NCBI RefSeq assembly: GCF_022558445.1
Contig: NZ_CP054699.1
Coordinates: 3,302,001 to 3,366,000, forward strand
Reading direction: 5' to 3'
DNA from: Candidatus Contubernalis alkalaceticus
GTDB lineage: Bacteria; Bacillota; Dethiobacteria; SKNC01
Length of the DNA: 64,000 bases
Shown here: positions 1 through 6,632 of the stretch, piece by piece
How the letters are laid out: each line of letters begins with the position of its first letter
How positions within the stretch are numbered: position 1 is the first letter of the stretch
Position numbers and translations under genes: made by a program
Notes under the pieces: generated by a model
The model's database searches: none
The model's input: the letters and a program-made list of their open reading frames with translations, nothing else
What the model was told of the DNA's origin: nothing

Positions 1-163
1 CATGACCATTAACTATGTTGCTTAAATGTTTTGGTGTTATTTCAAGCCTCATTGCGAGTTCTTTCTGATTCATCCCCAAGTATTTCATGTTCTCTTTAAT
101 AGTTTCCCCAGGAGGAATCGCAACCGTAGGAAGAAATTGATTACCTTCTTTTTTGTTTACCAT
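1..163 (-). CDS. higA: HigA-like antitoxin with ImmA peptidase domain, partial at window edge
   Basis: Only the first 54 codons lie in the window; the rest runs off base 1. The protein starts MVNKKEGNQFLPTVAIPPG and shows a helix-turn-helix of the XRE/HigA type (NQKELAMRLEITPKHLSNI). It is a near-identical copy of the N-terminus of the complete 358-residue gene at 25465-26541, so the missing part probably carries the same zinc-peptidase domain. An AGGAGGTGA ribosome site precedes the ATG. It overlaps the toxin gene upstream by 23 nt, the usual arrangement of a higBA operon. Confidence 0.85.
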   Translation of the reverse strand, partial: MVNKKEGNQFLPTVAIPPGETIKENMKYLGMNQKELAMRLEITPKHLSNIVNGH

Positions 164-482
164 GGTAATCTGTCACCTCCTCAATCCTAACAATGTGAAT
201 GCTTTGTAGTTCATTTACTTTTACATCACCCTCGGTTATAGGAGTAAATACTAATCTATACGGGTGAACTAAATCTACAGAATATTCATTAGCTCTAGTA
301 CCTTCTAATTCGTGCAACCTTGCTGATAGAATATACTTAATATCAAGCAAACTGGTTGCCGCAATAAGTTCTCCAACTCTTTGAGTCAATAAAACCCCCA
401 TTCTCAGCCCATAATCTTTTTGTGCTCTTCTGGGGTCTTCACATTGTTTTTTGATTTTGTTATTTTTAAATCTCACTTCCAT
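141..482 (-). CDS. higB: HigB-like toxin (RelE/ParE superfamily)
   Basis: 113 residues, the normal length for a HigB-type mRNA-cleaving toxin. The N-terminus MEVRFKNNKIKKQCEDP and the motif RVGELIAATSLLDI are typical of the killer-protein branch of the RelE/ParE superfamily. The order is toxin first, antitoxin second, overlapping by 23 nt, as in higBA operons. It is a near-identical duplicate of 26519-26860; the changes I see are K6T, N8K and V78A. The shared segment extends through the upstream region to about base 740, so the whole 5' part of this module has been duplicated. Toxin activity is inferred from the family, not from visible catalytic residues. Confidence 0.85.
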   Translation of the reverse strand: MEVRFKNNKIKKQCEDPRRAQKDYGLRMGVLLTQRVGELIAATSLLDIKYILSARLHELEGTRANEYSVDLVHPYRLVFTPITEGDVKVNELQSIHIVRIEEVTDYHGKQKRR

Positions 483-509
483 TATATATTACCATTCCCC
501 ATGTGTCAA
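481..509 (-). promoter_or_regulatory. Consensus promoter overlapping the higB start codon
   Basis: Reading the minus strand, TTGACA and TATAAT are separated by exactly 17 bp. The last bases of TATAAT are the first two of the annotated ATG. The same sequence occurs at 26859-26887. Transcription from it would start inside the annotated gene, so either translation starts later or the match is not the used promoter. Confidence 0.4.
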
Positions 510-832
510 TTTTTAATAACCCAATAGGTTAATTTTTTTCAATATTGCTCAATATTTTTGCAAAAAAAATAGTTTAATTTAATCGTATACGAGAATGGAT
601 TTTTTTTCAAGAAAGTTTTCAATACTACAACCATACTACTTAGATTTACAGCAAACTGATTCTGCTAAGCTAAAAAGCCCCGTAGTTTATCCTCAAGAAC
701 TTGTCTATCAAAAATGTTGTAACTAATTTAACTAAGACCCGGGCTGGAATCTCTGAGCACCTAAACACTATATTTTAATATAAATAATGTGTATAATAAA
801 AATAAGACTTTAATACACTGAGGTGATTTACA
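483..832. other. Duplicated higB upstream region and intergenic space
   Basis: Bases 483 to about 740 are nearly identical to 26861-27115, including an imperfect palindrome AACCTATTGGGTT just behind the TTGACA box that may be an operator. After about 740 the two copies diverge. The rest holds a GTATAATAAA promoter-like stretch near 790 and the GAGGTGAT ribosome site of the next gene. I see no gene here. Confidence 0.5.
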
Positions 833-1063
833 ATGAAGCCTGTAAAAATTAATAGTCAAGAAATATTAGAGGCTATAAATTCAGGGAACGGCTACATTCA
901 AGTAGACGGACGTGAGTTTTTACTATTAGAAGTCGAGAAAATAGATGATGCTAGCATATACGAAGTAACAGATCTAGAAGAAGAGAAACAATTATTGCAA
1001 GCTTTAAACAAAAACAACCCTATCCTATCTGATAAAGAAATAGACTCTATGTTAGGAAAGTAA
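833..1063 (+). CDS. Small acidic protein, probable antitoxin
   Basis: 76 residues, acidic (EEEKQ, DLEEE), with a GAGGTGATTTACA ribosome site before the ATG. It ends 2 nt before the next gene, which encodes a basic RelE/ParE-like protein. Small acidic partner first and basic toxin second is the usual parDE/relBE order. I do not recognise a named antitoxin fold, so the role rests on the pairing. It is one of the few plus-strand cassettes in the array. Confidence 0.6.
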   Translation: MKPVKINSQEILEAINSGNGYIQVDGREFLLLEVEKIDDASIYEVTDLEEEKQLLQALNKNNPILSDKEIDSMLGK

Positions 1064-1065
1064 TA

Positions 1066-1368
1066 ATGATTGTTAAATGGAGAAAATCTGCAATTAAGTC
1101 CTTAATACAGTTGGATGAATGGAGAAAAACCATTGATTTGTTGCCGATAGCAAGGTATCTCAAAGAGAGAATTAATGAATATTTTGTCAAGCAAAATTTC
1201 TCAGTCTATCTCCCCGGAAGAACAGTTGTTATTAAAAAAATACCTGTAGACCTTCGAATGGTGTTAATATCTGTCAGTAAGTCTGAGCCATATAAGGTGT
1301 TTTTTAGAGTTACTAATGGAGATGTCCAAATTTTTTTGATTCGGCACCCTCGCCAGAAGCAGTTATGA
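1066..1368 (+). CDS. RelE/ParE-like toxin
   Basis: 100 residues, basic, with the start MIVKWRKSAIKSLIQLDEW and late strands VFFRVTNGDVQIFLIRHPR. This layout fits ParE/RelE toxins: N-terminal helical hairpin, then a small beta sheet ending in a conserved arginine-rich strand. It is encoded 2 nt behind the acidic gene, so the two are translationally linked. The family would cleave mRNA or poison gyrase; which one cannot be told from the sequence. Confidence 0.65.
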   Translation: MIVKWRKSAIKSLIQLDEWRKTIDLLPIARYLKERINEYFVKQNFSVYLPGRTVVIKKIPVDLRMVLISVSKSEPYKVFFRVTNGDVQIFLIRHPRQKQL

Positions 1369-1436
1369 TATTTTAACCTGTATTTCTGTAGTACATGTTT
1401 AATTACTGTTTTTTTTGTAGTTATATTTACATAATT

Positions 1437-1562
1437 TCTTTTACCGGATTTATGGAAAAAACCTCTTGAAAAAGTTCTCAAGAGGTTTTTTTTTGCGAAA
1501 TACTTTAGTGCTTTAAAGTTGTGGGGGACTGACCCTTTGGGATTTCTACAGAGGGCTCCTGG
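1437..1562 (+). repeat. GGGCA-array repeat, degenerate right part
   Basis: Contains the ACCGG box, the hairpin module (see terminator 1455-1494), then TACTTTAGTGCTTTAAAGT and GGGGGACTGACCC. The right hairpin is degenerate (GGGATTTCTACAGAGGG) and lacks the GGGCA end. It supplies the C-terminal codons of the minus-strand gene beside it. Confidence 0.75.
1455..1494 (+). terminator. Rho-independent terminator of the toxin-antitoxin pair
   Basis: AACCTCTTGA pairs with TCAAGAGGTT around a short loop and is followed by eight T. It lies 87 nt behind the plus-strand toxin gene and also forms the left hairpin of a GGGCA-array repeat. Confidence 0.75.
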
Positions 1563-1905
1563 AAGACTTTCTGCTGTGTGGGGTACGGGTTCCACTTCTT
1601 TCAATAATTTTATATTTCACTGGTATATTAGGGTCTTGCTTTAGCATACTTAGCATCCGCCTTGCTGGACCATCAGGCATATTTCTTCCAGCTTCCCATG
1701 CCTCAACTGTTTTAGGAGATACTCCAAGAAACCTGGCAAAAACAACTTGGGTCATTTGAGTACTATTTCGAATAGTTTTAATTTCTGCCTTGTCAAACTT
1801 TAATAAAGGCTCTACTCTTACTTTTGCAGTTCTAGCGCTAACCGCACCTTTTTCATAATCAATTGCCTCTTTTAAACCTTTAGTTATACTTTTATAAACA
1901 CTCAT
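1546..1905 (-). CDS. XRE-family antitoxin, C-terminus read into a repeat
   Basis: 119 residues with a clear helix-turn-helix at about residues 48-85 (TQVVFARFLGVSPKTVEAWE). It is the antitoxin of the preceding RelE-type toxin: the toxin stop and this start overlap as ATGA, and GGGAGG lies just upstream. The last 15 or so residues (TRTPHSRKSSRSPL) are encoded by a degenerate GGGCA-array repeat, so the native end has been replaced. Proteins of this type usually end soon after the helical domain, so it may still work. It probably represses its own operon through the palindrome at 2300-2320. Confidence 0.8.
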   Translation of the reverse strand: MSVYKSITKGLKEAIDYEKGAVSARTAKVRVEPLLKFDKAEIKTIRNSTQMTQVVFARFLGVSPKTVEAWEAGRNMPDGPARRMLSMLKQDPNIPVKYKIIERSGTRTPHSRKSSRSPL

Positions 1906-2279
1906 CGGTTCAACCTCCCTTGCTTCAAGGTTTTTTCAAGTAGGGCTATTAATTTTTTGATGTCGTTACGTTCGGCCTCGGATAAATTATCCTTTTGACT
2001 TTTAGGATATGCAGTAATTAAGTATACTTTCTCAAAAATAACAAAATCAACATATAGTACTCTTATACTGCTACTTTTACCTTTGCCTTCTAAGGCAAAC
2101 CTCATTTTTCGAAGTCGACCAGTCCCTCTAATAACTTCACCCGATTTAGGGTTTGACAATATCTCAAGCTGAAGACTTTTTAACTCCTCATCATTTAAGC
2201 CCATCTTTGCCCACATCTTGTCAAACTCTGGCATCATAATAAATTCTCGAATCAATTTATCATCTTCCTCAATTATCAT
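1902..2279 (-). CDS. RelE/HigB2-type toxin
   Basis: 125 residues. The line MRFALEGKGKSSSIRVLYVD followed by VYLITAYPKSQKDNLSEAE is typical of RelE-like toxins of the HigB2 group, ribosome-dependent mRNA endonucleases in characterised members. The gene precedes and overlaps its XRE antitoxin by 4 nt. A consensus promoter with a palindromic operator lies just upstream. Length and motifs look intact. Confidence 0.8.
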   Translation of the reverse strand: MIIEEDDKLIREFIMMPEFDKMWAKMGLNDEELKSLQLEILSNPKSGEVIRGTGRLRKMRFALEGKGKSSSIRVLYVDFVIFEKVYLITAYPKSQKDNLSEAERNDIKKLIALLEKTLKQGRLNR

Positions 2280-2296
2280 ATCTACTTGTTATCTAA

Positions 2297-2325
2297 ATTA
2301 TACCCTATTGAATAGGGTATTTCAA
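2297..2325 (-). promoter_or_regulatory. Promoter with perfect palindromic operator for the RelE/XRE operon
   Basis: On the minus strand TTGAAA and TATAAT are 17 bp apart. The spacer holds a perfect inverted repeat (ATACCCTATT, one base, AATAGGGTAT; 2300-2320). A repressor bound there would cover both promoter boxes, which fits autoregulation by the XRE antitoxin. The same sequence recurs at about 4486-4506 inside the duplicated target site of the IS. Confidence 0.75.
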
Positions 2326-2364
2326 CTCAAATTTTATTCGTGTGCATCTATCTATCAGGCATAG

Positions 2365-2490
2365 AAAAAGCCCCGGAGACTATATCCCCAAGGCTTGCCT
2401 ATCAAGTATGCTGCGTTTCCTAAGAGTCGAAGCGATTTAGCTTAGGCATATGCTACAGCATCTGGTGCTCCTGATATTTTTCTATACCTT
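2365..2490 (-). ncRNA. Candidate structured RNA ending in a terminator-like hairpin
   Basis: Read on the minus strand, nested stems can be drawn: TATCA with TGATA, ATGCTG with CAGCAT, and CCTAAG with CTTAGG around a loop. They are followed by a GC-rich hairpin (AAGCCTTGGGGA with TCTCCGGGGCTT) and five T. This lies between the IS end and the toxin promoter, about 85 nt before the toxin start. I do not recognise a known riboswitch or 6S/SRP pattern. A second copy is at 4551-4676. Confidence 0.4.
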
Positions 2491-2669
2491 GACACCTTAC
2501 ATAATATACTACTTCCATAGTGACGGGTCTTTGACAGTTGAATAATGAACACATGTCTTAAAAGCCTTGAAAATAGGGCTTTTTTTATTGCAAATTTGTC
2601 AATTTTTCACCTATTTCTATTGAGTATTATTGAGTATTATGTTATAATATAAGGGATTGGGGGGTTAAT

Positions 2670-4382
2670 ATGAGATTGTCTATTTCGAAATCAAAAAATT
2701 CCACATCTCTTTACGTAATTAAATCAACTTATGAGAATGGTGTACATTCATCAAAGATTGTTGAAAAACTTGGAACAGTTAATGATTTGAGTAAAAAGTT
2801 AAACGGCCAGGATCCCATTGAATGGGCAAAGAAATACATAGCAGAGCTGAATCAAAAAGAGAAGGAAGAAAAGCTTGATGTGTTGGTAAAGTACTCACCT
2901 TCCAAGGTCATTACGAAAGATGAACAGCGCTCTTTTAACGGTGGTTATCTTTTTCTTCAACAAATATACTATCAACTTGGCCTTCACAAAATATGTAAAG
3001 AAATGTTAGGAAAATACAAGGTTACATATGACCTAAACTCCATACTCTCCAGATTGATTTACGGAAGAATAATCTTCCCTTCATCTAAGCTCGCCACTTA
3101 CCAACTTTCCTCAAGATTTATAGAACAACCTAACTTTGAACTTCAACATATATACAGAGCTCTTGAAGTTATTGCTAAGGAAACGGATTTTTTACAATCA
3201 TCCTTGTACAACAACAGTTTAAAAGTTTCTAAGAGAAATACTGGTGTACTTTATTATGATTGCACCAATTATTTTTTTGAAATTGAACAGGCAGATGGCG
3301 ATAAGCAATACGGTCCATCAAAAGAGCATAGACCAAACCCAATCATTCAAATGGGCCTATTTATGGATGGAGACGGTATCCCTCTTGCATTTAGCATCAA
3401 CAAAGGAAATACAAATGAACAATTAACACTAAAACCCTTAGAAAAGAAAATTCTATCTGATTTTAATCTTTCTAAATTTATCGTATGTACCGATGCCGGT
3501 CTAGCGTCCAAAAATAACAGAAAATTTAACGACAGGGAAGAACGAGCATTTATTACAACTCAATCAATTAAGAAATTAAAAGCACATCTAAAAAAATGGG
3601 CACTTGATCCAAACGAATGGCACCTCTCTAACGATGTAAAAACCTATGACATCTCTAAACTAGATGATGAGAAAGCTAAAAATAAAATGTTTTACAAAGA
3701 ACGTTGGATTAAAGAAAATGACCTTGAACAAAAAATCATTGTGACGTACTCTATCAAGTATAGAGATTATCAAAGAAAAATCCGTAATTCACAGATAGAA
3801 CGTGCACAAAAAACAATAGATTCAAATCCTACAAAAATAAAAAAATGTAATCAGAATGATTGCAGAAGATTTATTAAAAAAACTAATTTTACTCCTGATG
3901 GAGAAATTGCTGAAAAAGAAATATACAGTATTGATACAGAGGTTATCGCTAAAGAAGAAGCCTTTGATGGGTTTTATGCTGTATGTACAAACCTTGAGGA
4001 TGATGCTTCTGAAATAATTAAAGTAAACAATAGACGATGGGAGATTGAAGAATGTTTTAGAATTATGAAAAGTGAATTTAAAGCCAGACCTGTTTATTTA
4101 AGCCGTGATGACAGAATAGAAGCACATTTTACAACTTGCTTTATATCCTTAATTATTTACAGATTATTGGAAAAAAAGCTTGGTGAGAAATATACCTGCA
4201 GTGAAATAATTAGAGGATTAAAGGATATGAACTTTCATGAAATAAAGGGGGAGGGTTACACTCCAACATATACGAGAACTGACTTTACTGATGATTTACA
4301 TGAGGCATTTGATTTCCGTACAGACTACCAGATTATAAAAACAAAACAAATGAAAAAAATTTTTAAAGCGACAAAAAAATAA
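2670..4382 (+). CDS. IS1634-family DDE transposase
   Basis: 570 residues, the usual length for this family. The N-terminal region (MRLSISKSKNSTSLYVIKSTY) is the part IS1634 proteins share before the catalytic core. The DDE core shows YYDCTNYFF (first Asp), VCTDAGLAS (second Asp) and RRWEIEECFRIMKSEF (the Glu region). The reading frame is intact, with GGATTGGGGGG upstream of the ATG. It is the only gene of the element and probably active, because the ends and target duplication are well preserved. A shorter frame inside it on the same strand is only a shadow. Confidence 0.92.
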   Translation: MRLSISKSKNSTSLYVIKSTYENGVHSSKIVEKLGTVNDLSKKLNGQDPIEWAKKYIAELNQKEKEEKLDVLVKYSPSKVITKDEQRSFNGGYLFLQQIYYQLGLHKICKEMLGKYKVTYDLNSILSRLIYGRIIFPSSKLATYQLSSRFIEQPNFELQHIYRALEVIAKETDFLQSSLYNNSLKVSKRNTGVLYYDCTNYFFEIEQADGDKQYGPSKEHRPNPIIQMGLFMDGDGIPLAFSINKGNTNEQLTLKPLEKKILSDFNLSKFIVCTDAGLASKNNRKFNDREERAFITTQSIKKLKAHLKKWALDPNEWHLSNDVKTYDISKLDDEKAKNKMFYKERWIKENDLEQKIIVTYSIKYRDYQRKIRNSQIERAQKTIDSNPTKIKKCNQNDCRRFIKKTNFTPDGEIAEKEIYSIDTEVIAKEEAFDGFYAVCTNLEDDASEIIKVNNRRWEIEECFRIMKSEFKARPVYLSRDDRIEAHFTTCFISLIIYRLLEKKLGEKYTCSEIIRGLKDMNFHEIKGEGYTPTYTRTDFTDDLHEAFDFRTDYQIIKTKQMKKIFKATKK

Positions 4383-4410
4383 AAACATTACTCACTTTTT
4401 TGAATACAAA

Positions 4411-4455
4411 AAAAGCTTGATAATCCTTGTAAATCAGGGATCATCAAGCTTTTTG
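4411..4455 (+). terminator. Transposase terminator
   Basis: AAAAGCTTGATAATCC pairs with GGGATCATCAAGCTTTTT just behind the transposase stop codon and inside the right end of the IS. Confidence 0.75.
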
Positions 4456-4480
4456 CTTGTAACAACTGTCAAAGACGAGA

Positions 4481-4709
4481 AATTATACCCTATTGAATAG
4501 GGTATTTCAACTCAAATTTTATTCGTGTGCATCTATCTATCAGGCATAGAAAAAGCCCCGGAGACTATATCCCCAAGGCTTGCCTATCAAGTATGCTGCG
4601 TTTCCTAAGAGTCGAAGCGATTTAGCTTAGGCATATGCTACAGCATCTGGTGCTCCTGATATTTTTCTATACCTTGACACCTTACATAATATACTACTTC
4701 CATAGTGAC
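4481..4709. repeat. Long direct repeat, right copy, with second copy of operator and RNA
   Basis: Duplicate of 2295-2524. It carries a second copy of the promoter/operator palindrome and of the structured minus-strand region, now separated from the toxin gene by the IS. Confidence 0.85.
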
Positions 4710-4797
4710 ATTCAATGACATTTAGTGACAACCTTTCATCTATCAATTTGCTCCAATTATTATTATTTGTATCAGACTGCCTTATGGAAACACAAAA

Positions 4798-4885
4798 CAC
4801 TTTAGCGCTTTAAAGGGGTGGGGGACTGACCCCGGGAGGGAGATTCTGGAAATTGCCGAAGGCAAAGGCCGGAATCTCCCGGGCA
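4798..4885 (+). repeat. GGGCA-array repeat
   Basis: Core and right hairpin complete: CACTTTAGCGCTTTAAAG, GGGGGACTGACCCC, GGGAGATTCTGG paired with CCGGAATCTCCC, ending GGGCA. Confidence 0.9.
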
Positions 4886-5097
4886 TAAGTTCCATCTCTC
4901 AGCTGCCTTCAGCCACCGGTTTTGGATAGATTAATTTGCTAATTTACACTATACACCTCCCCGCTTCTTCTGGCTGGACTCTGTGGCTGGCTGGTGTGAT
5001 AGGTAGAAAATTAATGCCATTTAAAAGTGCCATGGTCTCCGCTTTACTGTTGCAAAGATTATCCGTAACCTTACTGTGCCGCAGACATGACACTTTT

Positions 5098-5122
5098 TAC
5101 TCTAGCGCTTTAAAGTTATGGG
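5098..5122 (+). repeat. GGGCA-array repeat, core fragment only
   Basis: CTCTAGCGCTTTAAAGTTATGGGG; the right hairpin is missing. Confidence 0.7.
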
Positions 5123-5262
5123 GCCTACAGTAACCACTCATACTGCATTTTACCATACAAAATTCGGCGTATTTGTAATTCGCTTTGCTTAGAGGAAGGG
5201 GTCTTGTCGCTTAAATGATAAACATAAATTAGAAACGTATTATAAATTCTGTAATTCCCTGA

Positions 5263-6279
5263 CTACTTATCTTTATAATATTCCCTATACCAGTCCACGA
5301 ACTTCCCAAGTCCTTCTTCGATACCGGTATCAGGCTTAAAATCAATATCTTTTTCTAAGTCAGATACATCAGCACAGGTTCTTAAAACATCCCCCGGCTG
5401 CATATCCATATAATTCTTATCAGCTTCTTTACCGATTTTTTCTTCCAGTACAGAAATAAACTTCATTAATTGAACCGGTTGGTTATTCCCAATATTATAA
5501 ATCTTATAGGGTGCAAAACTGCAGCTTATATCATCTTTAGTTTCATCCCACTCTTTGTTTGCCCTAGGGGCTAATGGTATCAACTTATAAACCCCGTGAG
5601 TAACATCATCTATATATGTAAAATCCCTTTCCATTTTACCATAATTAAAGACCTTGATGGGATTACCTTCAATGATATCTTTAGTAAATGAAAAGTAAGC
5701 CATGTCAGGTCTTCCCCATGGTCCATAAACCGTAAAAAACCTAAGCCCTGTTGTGGGAATGTTATACAGATGACTATAGGTATGGGCCATCAGTTCACTG
5801 GACTTCTTGGTGGCAGCATAAAGGCTCACCGGATGATCCACGTTATGGTTTGTGGAAAATGGTGCTACTTTATTCCTACCGTAGACAGAACTGGAAGATG
5901 CATAAAGTAAATGTTTCACCGGATAATGACGGCAAGCTTCAAGGATATTCATAAAGCCAATGAGGTTTGAATCCACATAAGCATAAGGATTTTCGATTGA
6001 ATATCGCACCCCTGCCTGGGCTGCTAAGTTAATAACATAGTCTGGTTTGTGATTAGAGAAAATACTATCTAGAGATGGCTTGTCCTTTAGGTCGGTTTTA
6101 TGGAATATGAAGTTATTGTATTTTTGCAGTAAAGTAAGGCGATCTTCTTTAAGCTGCGGGGAATAATATGTATTTAAATTATCCACACCTGTTACCTGAT
6201 AACCCTCATCTAATAACAAGATAGACAGGTGAAATCCTATAAAACCGGCAGCACCGGTGAGGAGTATTTTTTCATTCAT
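5263..6279 (-). CDS. UDP-glucuronate 4-epimerase-like NAD-dependent epimerase
   Basis: 338 residues, extended short-chain dehydrogenase. The NAD site GAAGFIGFHLS is at the N-terminus, a serine triplet (YASSSSVYG) at about 128, and the catalytic YxxxK as YAATKK at about 155. The lines NLAAQAGVRYSIENPYAYVDSN and RFFTVYGPWGRPDMA are typical of UDP-glucuronate 4-epimerases (CapI/LpsL group), which make UDP-galacturonate for surface polysaccharide. It appears complete. Its neighbours on both sides are repeat-bounded, so it stands alone here, but the sugar-nucleotide genes at 34-36 and 49-63 kb give a pathway context. Confidence 0.85.
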   Translation of the reverse strand: MNEKILLTGAAGFIGFHLSILLLDEGYQVTGVDNLNTYYSPQLKEDRLTLLQKYNNFIFHKTDLKDKPSLDSIFSNHKPDYVINLAAQAGVRYSIENPYAYVDSNLIGFMNILEACRHYPVKHLLYASSSSVYGRNKVAPFSTNHNVDHPVSLYAATKKSSELMAHTYSHLYNIPTTGLRFFTVYGPWGRPDMAYFSFTKDIIEGNPIKVFNYGKMERDFTYIDDVTHGVYKLIPLAPRANKEWDETKDDISCSFAPYKIYNIGNNQPVQLMKFISVLEEKIGKEADKNYMDMQPGDVLRTCADVSDLEKDIDFKPDTGIEEGLGKFVDWYREYYKDK

Positions 6280-6507
6280 TTTGATTCCTCGATTCCTTTT
6301 ATCTTTTTAGTTTGATATTTCACTTATCCATATCCTTATCCTACATATATCATCACTTTTCTGCCCCTGAACCTTCAGATTTGGTCCAGGGTTATAATGC
6401 TTACTGGATTAAGGCCATTACTAGCTAGATGTCTCAAACCGGTATTTGCGTTTTTCAGGGATAATTCTACTGGCTTCTGGCATCCCCACATCTACAAAAG
6501 ACAAATT
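6280..6507. other. Segment shared with 38535-38670
   Basis: Near 6318-6455 the sequence (TTTCACTTATCCATATCC, CTGCCCCTGAACCTTC, GGATTAAGGCCATTA) recurs at 38535-38670. There it stands directly before a fragment of a group II intron reverse transcriptase, so it is probably part of an old intron or its target. No open gene is visible. Confidence 0.45.
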
Positions 6508-6620
6508 TACTGAACTGAATTCTGTTAAATTAATCCTCTTGAAAAATTCTTCAAGAGGATTAATTTAACAGAAAACACTTTAGCGCTTTAAAGTTGTGGG
6601 GGACTTTCCACGGGAGGGGT
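6508..6620 (+). repeat. GGGCA-array repeat with left hairpin, right hairpin truncated
   Basis: Left hairpin 6522-6571: CTGTTAAATTAATCC pairs with GGATTAATTTAACAG around CTCTTGAAAAATTCTTCAAGAG. The core follows, then only GGACTTTCCACGGGAGGGG before the end of the MFS gene. Confidence 0.85.
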
Positions 6621-6632
6621 TTTAGTCTTTTC

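Larger units (their letters stand above)
2295..2524. repeat. Long direct repeat, left copy (IS target duplication)
   Basis: About 230 bp repeated at 4481-4709, one copy on each side of the IS1634-type element. I see no substitutions between the copies. It begins AAATTATACC and ends CCATAGTGAC. Confidence 0.85.
2525..4480 (+). mobile_element. IS1634-family insertion sequence
   Basis: About 1956 bp. The terminal inverted repeats GTCTTTGACAGTTG and CAACTGTCAAAGAC lie just inside the ends. The element is flanked by a 229-230 bp direct repeat. IS1634-type elements are known for very long, variable target duplications, which fits. It has one transposase gene. Confidence 0.85.
4710..5262. other. 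Fragment-rich intergenic region
   Basis: Besides two array repeats it holds two recognisable scraps. Near 4736-4792 is a relative of the leader at 27915-27968 (TATCAATTTGCTCC, CAGACTGCCTTAT). Near 5028-5080, minus strand, is a piece of a galE-like gene (DNLCNSKAETM), in which the codon matching the nonsense codon of the galE at 33828-34817 is GAG. No intact gene. Confidence 0.5.

Noticed and set aside
2365-2490. Naming the structured region as a known riboswitch, 6S RNA or SRP RNA
   Set aside because: None of the conserved core sequences of these RNAs could be found.
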